38,550 bases of DNA from an uncultured Pelagibacteraceae bacterium. Lineage in GTDB: Bacteria; Pseudomonadota; Alphaproteobacteria; Pelagibacterales; Pelagibacteraceae. The notes under the pieces were generated by a model. That model saw only the letters and a list, made by a program, of their open reading frames with translations, was not told where the DNA came from and did no database searches. Of this stretch, positions 35,369-38,550 are shown one piece after another. Location of the stretch: assembly GCA_902591535.1 (NCBI GenBank), contig CACJBA010000011.1, positions 1 to 38,550 on the forward strand. The letters are read 5' to 3'. Numbering within the stretch: the first letter of the stretch is position 1; each line of letters starts with the position of its first letter. The position numbers and the translations under genes are program-made.

Positions 35369-36805
35369 CTAGGCAATTTCATATTTTTTTTCTATAGACA
35401 TAATAAATTCATTTATTTCATCTAATTTTTTTAGTTCCTCTTCATTATCTCGATTTGATGCTTGATCTCTTAAGGTATCAATTTCTTGATAGGCCATTCC
35501 TATAGTTTGCCACTTTTCTCTATTTTTGCTTAAAATTCGTCTAGCAATTTCACTTTTTATATTTTTATATAAATCTGGTGGCAAAATATGTGGTGCTTCT
35601 TGATAAATAATTTTTTGCCCAAACCAACTACATCTTTTATCTTGAAACTTATCCAACATTCTTAATTTATCTTCCCAAGAAGAACTATGCCAAGTTTTAA
35701 ATAATTGGGTGTCTTTATTGGGAATGAATTTTTCATATAAAGTTTCTTCAGGTAACAGATCTTCCTGGGTTTGAGTTTGAGCTTTTTCTTCAGCGGCCTC
35801 TCTATTAATGATTTGAATATTTTTACAAAAATTTTCACTATTTCTAACCATTTTTGCTCTTTTCTGGATTGTTTCTAAATCTAAGTCAGCATATGCCTTC
35901 TCTTTTAATGCAAACTTTTTATCTAAAACTACAGGAGCTTTGTTGGTTTTGATTACTCTAAGTGCTTTTGGACTAAACTTTTTTAAATAAACTTTAAGAT
36001 CATTTATTGATAAATTTAACAAAGGTTCAGGATCTCTTCTTAAATCAAATAAATATCCCCAAGATGCATATGATGGATGAAAACAGTGGTCTGGATGAAG
36101 TGTAGAGACAAGATACATCATATTTTTTCCTTTAACATTTTCAAATATTGAATAAATACCTTCACTTTTTAAAATAGTTTCAACACTATTTTTTGTGGAT
36201 GTGCTTAAGAAATTTTCCCAATTGTCTTTATGTTTATCTTTTATAATTCTAAGAATTTTTAAGCTTGTGAATGCATCATGATAGGCCGTGTGTTGTTGAG
36301 ATGTATCAAATCCTTGTTGTCTAGCAAGACCTTCCAAAGCAAGACTTTCGTTACCAGCTTCTGTTAATTCAGTCTTTAATGTTTCAGGATTCAAGGTTTG
36401 TGCTACTCTTGCAACATGTAAACCGTCATGTTCTTTATTTGGTGATGAATGTGTAATGTAAGGATATCTATTCCCTTTAAAAAAATTAAAATGAAACATT
36501 CGTCTATCAAAATTTAAGTTACTCCAACCCATAAACAATGCCGGACCAGCTTTAGAGAAAAAATTCTCTACTGCGCCTAAAAAATCATAATGTGAGTAAT
36601 TGCCTTTAGTAAGTAAATCAATACTTGTTGAATTAACTAATAAGGCCTTTGCACTTGGGACCTCACCCTCAGGCATTCTGCCACGAATATTTAGCTTACC
36701 AATTTCTTTTAAGTTTTTATCAACAACTACAGCACCTACTTCAATTATTGAGCCCCAAATTGTGCTATTTGTTGTTTCTGTATCGTAAATTACTATTTTA
36801 TCCAT
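35369..36805 (-). CDS. sbcB: Exodeoxyribonuclease I (SbcB-like)
   Basis: A DEDDh 3'-5' single-strand DNA exonuclease. The 478 residues match E. coli ExoI (475) through the whole length, including the domains beyond the nuclease core. Catalytic residues visible are Asp8 and Glu10 (YDTETTN), Asp in GWSNLNFDRRMF, and the H-x4-D motif HTAYHDA. The SH3-like and C-terminal parts show HPSYASWGYLFDL, DPEPLLNLS, NKAPVVL and a C-terminal LYEKF segment that follow ExoI order. It probably removes 3' ssDNA in mismatch repair or limits recombination. It lies 6 nt after the MGME1-like gene. ExoI is best known from Gammaproteobacteria, so its history here deserves a tree. Confidence 0.9.
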   Translation of the reverse strand: MDKIVIYDTETTNSTIWGSIIEVGAVVVDKNLKEIGKLNIRGRMPEGEVPSAKALLVNSTSIDLLTKGNYSHYDFLGAVENFFSKAGPALFMGWSNLNFDRRMFHFNFFKGNRYPYITHSSPNKEHDGLHVARVAQTLNPETLKTELTEAGNESLALEGLARQQGFDTSQQHTAYHDAFTSLKILRIIKDKHKDNWENFLSTSTKNSVETILKSEGIYSIFENVKGKNMMYLVSTLHPDHCFHPSYASWGYLFDLRRDPEPLLNLSINDLKVYLKKFSPKALRVIKTNKAPVVLDKKFALKEKAYADLDLETIQKRAKMVRNSENFCKNIQIINREAAEEKAQTQTQEDLLPEETLYEKFIPNKDTQLFKTWHSSSWEDKLRMLDKFQDKRCSWFGQKIIYQEAPHILPPDLYKNIKSEIARRILSKNREKWQTIGMAYQEIDTLRDQASNRDNEEELKKLDEINEFIMSIEKKYEIA

Positions 36806-36811
36806 AAAATC

Positions 36812-37498
36812 CTAAGTTAAGTCTGATAGCTCATTAAATTTTTTTAATCTTCCCAAAAACAAATTTTGATAAACAATTAAATCATGCCCTTGAATTTTAA
36901 ACTCTTGGAATAATTTATCTACTGTGCAAACCAAAATTACACAAGAAGTGATATTGGAGTTATACACAATGTTATGTGCTAATGAATATGCACTTGTTTG
37001 AAGAAGCCATGAGTCTATATATTCAGCCTTTTTAGGTTTATTACTTTGTTTAAAATCAATTATTGTTTCTTTTCCTTCATAAACTCCAACACAATCAGCA
37101 GTGCCTGCATACTTGTCTGGGTAATAAAGAGTGCATTCAACACCCCAAATTTCATCCAATCGATTTTTCAAACCTTTTTCTATAATTTCTTTAGCCATTA
37201 ATTTGTATTGTTCGTTATCTTCAAAAAAACTTAAATTTTCTCTTCCAAGTAAATAAGACTCTAAATAGTTGTGCATTTGAGAACCTCTACTACTTGCTGC
37301 TTTTGTAATTGCCTCAGCCTCTTTTTGCCCAGTTCTTTCTCTCCAATTTGCTAATGCTGCTTTATCTTCTTCAGATCGAGTTGCATCTAAAATTGAAGTG
37401 ACACTTGGTAATTTTGTTTCCCCTAATAAGTATCTTCTAATGCCATCAACTGTTGCTCTTGATGATTTTGGATAATCATATTTTTGATTCCACTGCAT
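36812..37498 (-). CDS. PD-(D/E)XK nuclease resembling mitochondrial MGME1
   Basis: A 228-residue protein when started at the ATG at 37498 (MQWNQKYDYPKSSR); an upstream in-frame start at 37603 would overlap rmuC and adds an unrelated hydrophobic leader. Visible order: LPSVTSIL (30-37), ANWRER (50-55), RGSQMHNYLES (71-81), Glu121, AGTADCVGVYEGK (131-143), IIDFKQSNKPKK (146-157), and LLQTSAY (165-171). The PD-(D/E)XK core is Asp135, Asp148 and Lys150, with Gln167 completing the RecB-type motif. Spacing and wording closely follow human MGME1 (SVT..L, W..R, G..FHEALES, LLDCV, VIDWK.SEKPKP, LQ..AY) as I remember it. MGME1 is a single-strand DNA exonuclease of mtDNA maintenance. Neighbours ExoI and RmuC support a DNA-end processing role; phage exonucleases are an alternative source. 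Confidence 0.85.
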   Translation of the reverse strand: MQWNQKYDYPKSSRATVDGIRRYLLGETKLPSVTSILDATRSEEDKAALANWRERTGQKEAEAITKAASSRGSQMHNYLESYLLGRENLSFFEDNEQYKLMAKEIIEKGLKNRLDEIWGVECTLYYPDKYAGTADCVGVYEGKETIIDFKQSNKPKKAEYIDSWLLQTSAYSLAHNIVYNSNITSCVILVCTVDKLFQEFKIQGHDLIVYQNLFLGRLKKFNELSDLT

Positions 37499-37535
37499 GA
37501 GATTTCTTATAGACGTTATTAAGGAAAAAAAGAAA

Positions 37536-38550
37536 TTAATTTTTAAGCTGCCTATTTCGTTCAACAAATTTTTCCACGTTTTCAGTTTGTACAGCTTTCT
37601 CAACCTGCTCGGGATCTTTAATGTTTTCTAAAGTTCTTGAAATTGATCTTGCATCCGTTCCAAATTTATCAACAACTCCCATAGCATCTTCTAATTTTTT
37701 TCTAAGAACTATAATGTTGTCAAAATGTTTAGAAAATCTTGTACTGATTGTTTTTAAATGATTATAAATTTCTGTTGCACCTTTTTGTACCTTCAATGAT
37801 TGAAATCCCATATGTAAAGACTGTATGTAAGCAGAAAGAGTATTGGGTCCACATATTACAACTTTATATTTTTTCATTAACTCTTTAGTTAATAATTCTT
37901 TTGTACTTGGATCTTGGTATTCAGTTAATTCTTTATATAAACTTTCTGTAGGAGCATACACAATTGCAAAATCAGTAGTTTTCGGTGGAACAATATATTT
38001 TTCATTAACACTTTTAGCTTTTGCTTTAAACGCTGAGGCTAATTTTGCTCTAGCATCTGCTACAGCCCTTTTGTCTTCCGCGTCATGACCATCGGTAATT
38101 GCTTTGAATTTTTCTACTGGAAAATGACTATCAACAGGAACCAGAACATCTCCTTGAAGCTTTATTGCAAATTCAACATTTTCACTGGTGTCCTCTTTCA
38201 TTTTAACATTCGTCATGAATTGAGAGGCTGGTAGCAAATCTTTAATAAGAGCATCTAGGCTAAATTCTGCAAGTGTTCCGTATTTCTTAACTCCAGCTAA
38301 AATTTTAGTTATTCCCTCTTGGCTTTGATTTAATAGTTGTACTTGTTGATTAAAATTTCCTACTTTTTCTTCTACCTTGGTTAAAGTTTCAGTCATATCT
38401 TTGGTAACCCCAGTTGATAAATTATTAAATGAGGTCGACATTGCACCAAGTGAACTATTGATAGTTGTATTTAAGGTATCTTTTAAACTTGTAATTTCCG
38501 ATTTTAAATTAGCTATTTCTTCTGCTTCTTTATTCTCTTTATCGTCTTTA
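37536..38550 (-). CDS. rmuC: DNA recombination protein RmuC (5' end outside window)
   Basis: The frame is open to the window edge beyond the ATG at 38441, so this gene is 5'-truncated and the start is unseen. The upstream part is coiled coil. The nuclease-like RmuC domain is visible with LAEFSLDALIKDLLPASQF, VEFAIKLQGDVLVPVDSHFPVEKF, and DFAIVYAPTESLY, then CGPNTLSAYIQSLHMGFQ. RmuC limits inversions at short repeats in E. coli and has been linked to anti-phage and DNA-structure processing. It lies 37 nt upstream of the MGME1-like gene and 1.1 kb from ExoI on the same strand, forming a three-gene DNA-processing cluster. Confidence 0.92.
   Translation of the reverse strand, partial: KDDKENKEAEEIANLKSEITSLKDTLNTTINSSLGAMSTSFNNLSTGVTKDMTETLTKVEEKVGNFNQQVQLLNQSQEGITKILAGVKKYGTLAEFSLDALIKDLLPASQFMTNVKMKEDTSENVEFAIKLQGDVLVPVDSHFPVEKFKAITDGHDAEDKRAVADARAKLASAFKAKAKSVNEKYIVPPKTTDFAIVYAPTESLYKELTEYQDPSTKELLTKELMKKYKVVICGPNTLSAYIQSLHMGFQSLKVQKGATEIYNHLKTISTRFSKHFDNIIVLRKKLEDAMGVVDKFGTDARSISRTLENIKDPEQVEKAVQTENVEKFVERNRQLKN

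Noticed and set aside
37499..37603. Upstream extension of the MGME1-like nuclease
   Set aside because: It overlaps the end of rmuC and encodes a hydrophobic leader unrelated to the family; the ATG at 37498 leaves a sensible 37-nt gap.
1..38550. Search for CRISPR arrays, insertion sequences, attachment sites, prophage genes, tRNA and rRNA
   Set aside because: No regularly spaced repeats, transposase, integrase or tRNA-like sequence was found on either strand.

Overview
The window looks like a piece of a streamlined, very AT-rich alphaproteobacterial chromosome, most likely from the SAR11 / Pelagibacterales group. Three observations point there. Genes are packed with 1-47 nt overlaps and almost no spacers. 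Coding sequence is full of Lys, Asn and Ile codons and poly-A runs. A tandem glycine riboswitch precedes malate synthase, an arrangement described for SAR11. Alphaproteobacterial markers (GcrA, DUF4167, DUF1178, an NDUFA9-type epimerase, a short RNase D) and the order trpF-trpB-trpA-accD-folC/trxA fit as well. The lineage call is from gene content and synteny, not from a tree. No tRNA, rRNA, insertion sequence, prophage or CRISPR array was seen, and no gene-free stretch exceeds 300 nt.

Layout. 1-519: tail of an M23 peptidase. 516-5222 (minus): lysC-ispG-prfA-prmC-DUF4167, covering aspartate kinase, the MEP isoprenoid pathway, and release factor 1 with its methylase. 5300-7789: ubiG, DUF1178 and argJ. 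7855-11500: secA convergent with accA, whose product has an extra C-terminal hydrophobic helix. 11570-13943: glycine riboswitch and glcB. 13918-16600 (minus): SRP RNA-dnaX-ybaB-recR. 16640-18204 (minus): kdsB-pheA. 18318-18857: membrane-anchored cytochrome c. 18849-20947 (minus): argD-argF. 21120-21614: gcrA. 21642-22604 (minus): epimerase.

22622-35020 (plus) is one run of 14 genes with abutting or overlapping ends: rnd-kdsD-lptC-lptB-aroA-cmk-rpsA-ihfB-pyrF-trpF-trpB-trpA-accD-folC. It joins LPS synthesis and export, aromatic amino acids, nucleotides, translation, fatty acid and folate synthesis. Several enzymes here depart from family-invariant motifs: the Cmk P-loop Lys is Ala, TrpB lacks the usual KRED and ETGAGQHG motifs, the AccD zinc ribbon has a collapsed first cysteine pair, and the FolC and LptB motifs are altered. 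The products encoded in the first 20 kb (PrfA, IspG, SecA, GlcB) look far more canonical.

35017-38550 (minus) holds trxA and then three DNA-processing genes: an exonuclease I homologue, a small PD-(D/E)XK nuclease closely resembling the mitochondrial nuclease MGME1, and RmuC (cut by the window edge). In other Alphaproteobacteria, as I recall, addAB often sits beside trxA. This nuclease cluster and the divergent trpFBA block are the most interesting parts of the window.
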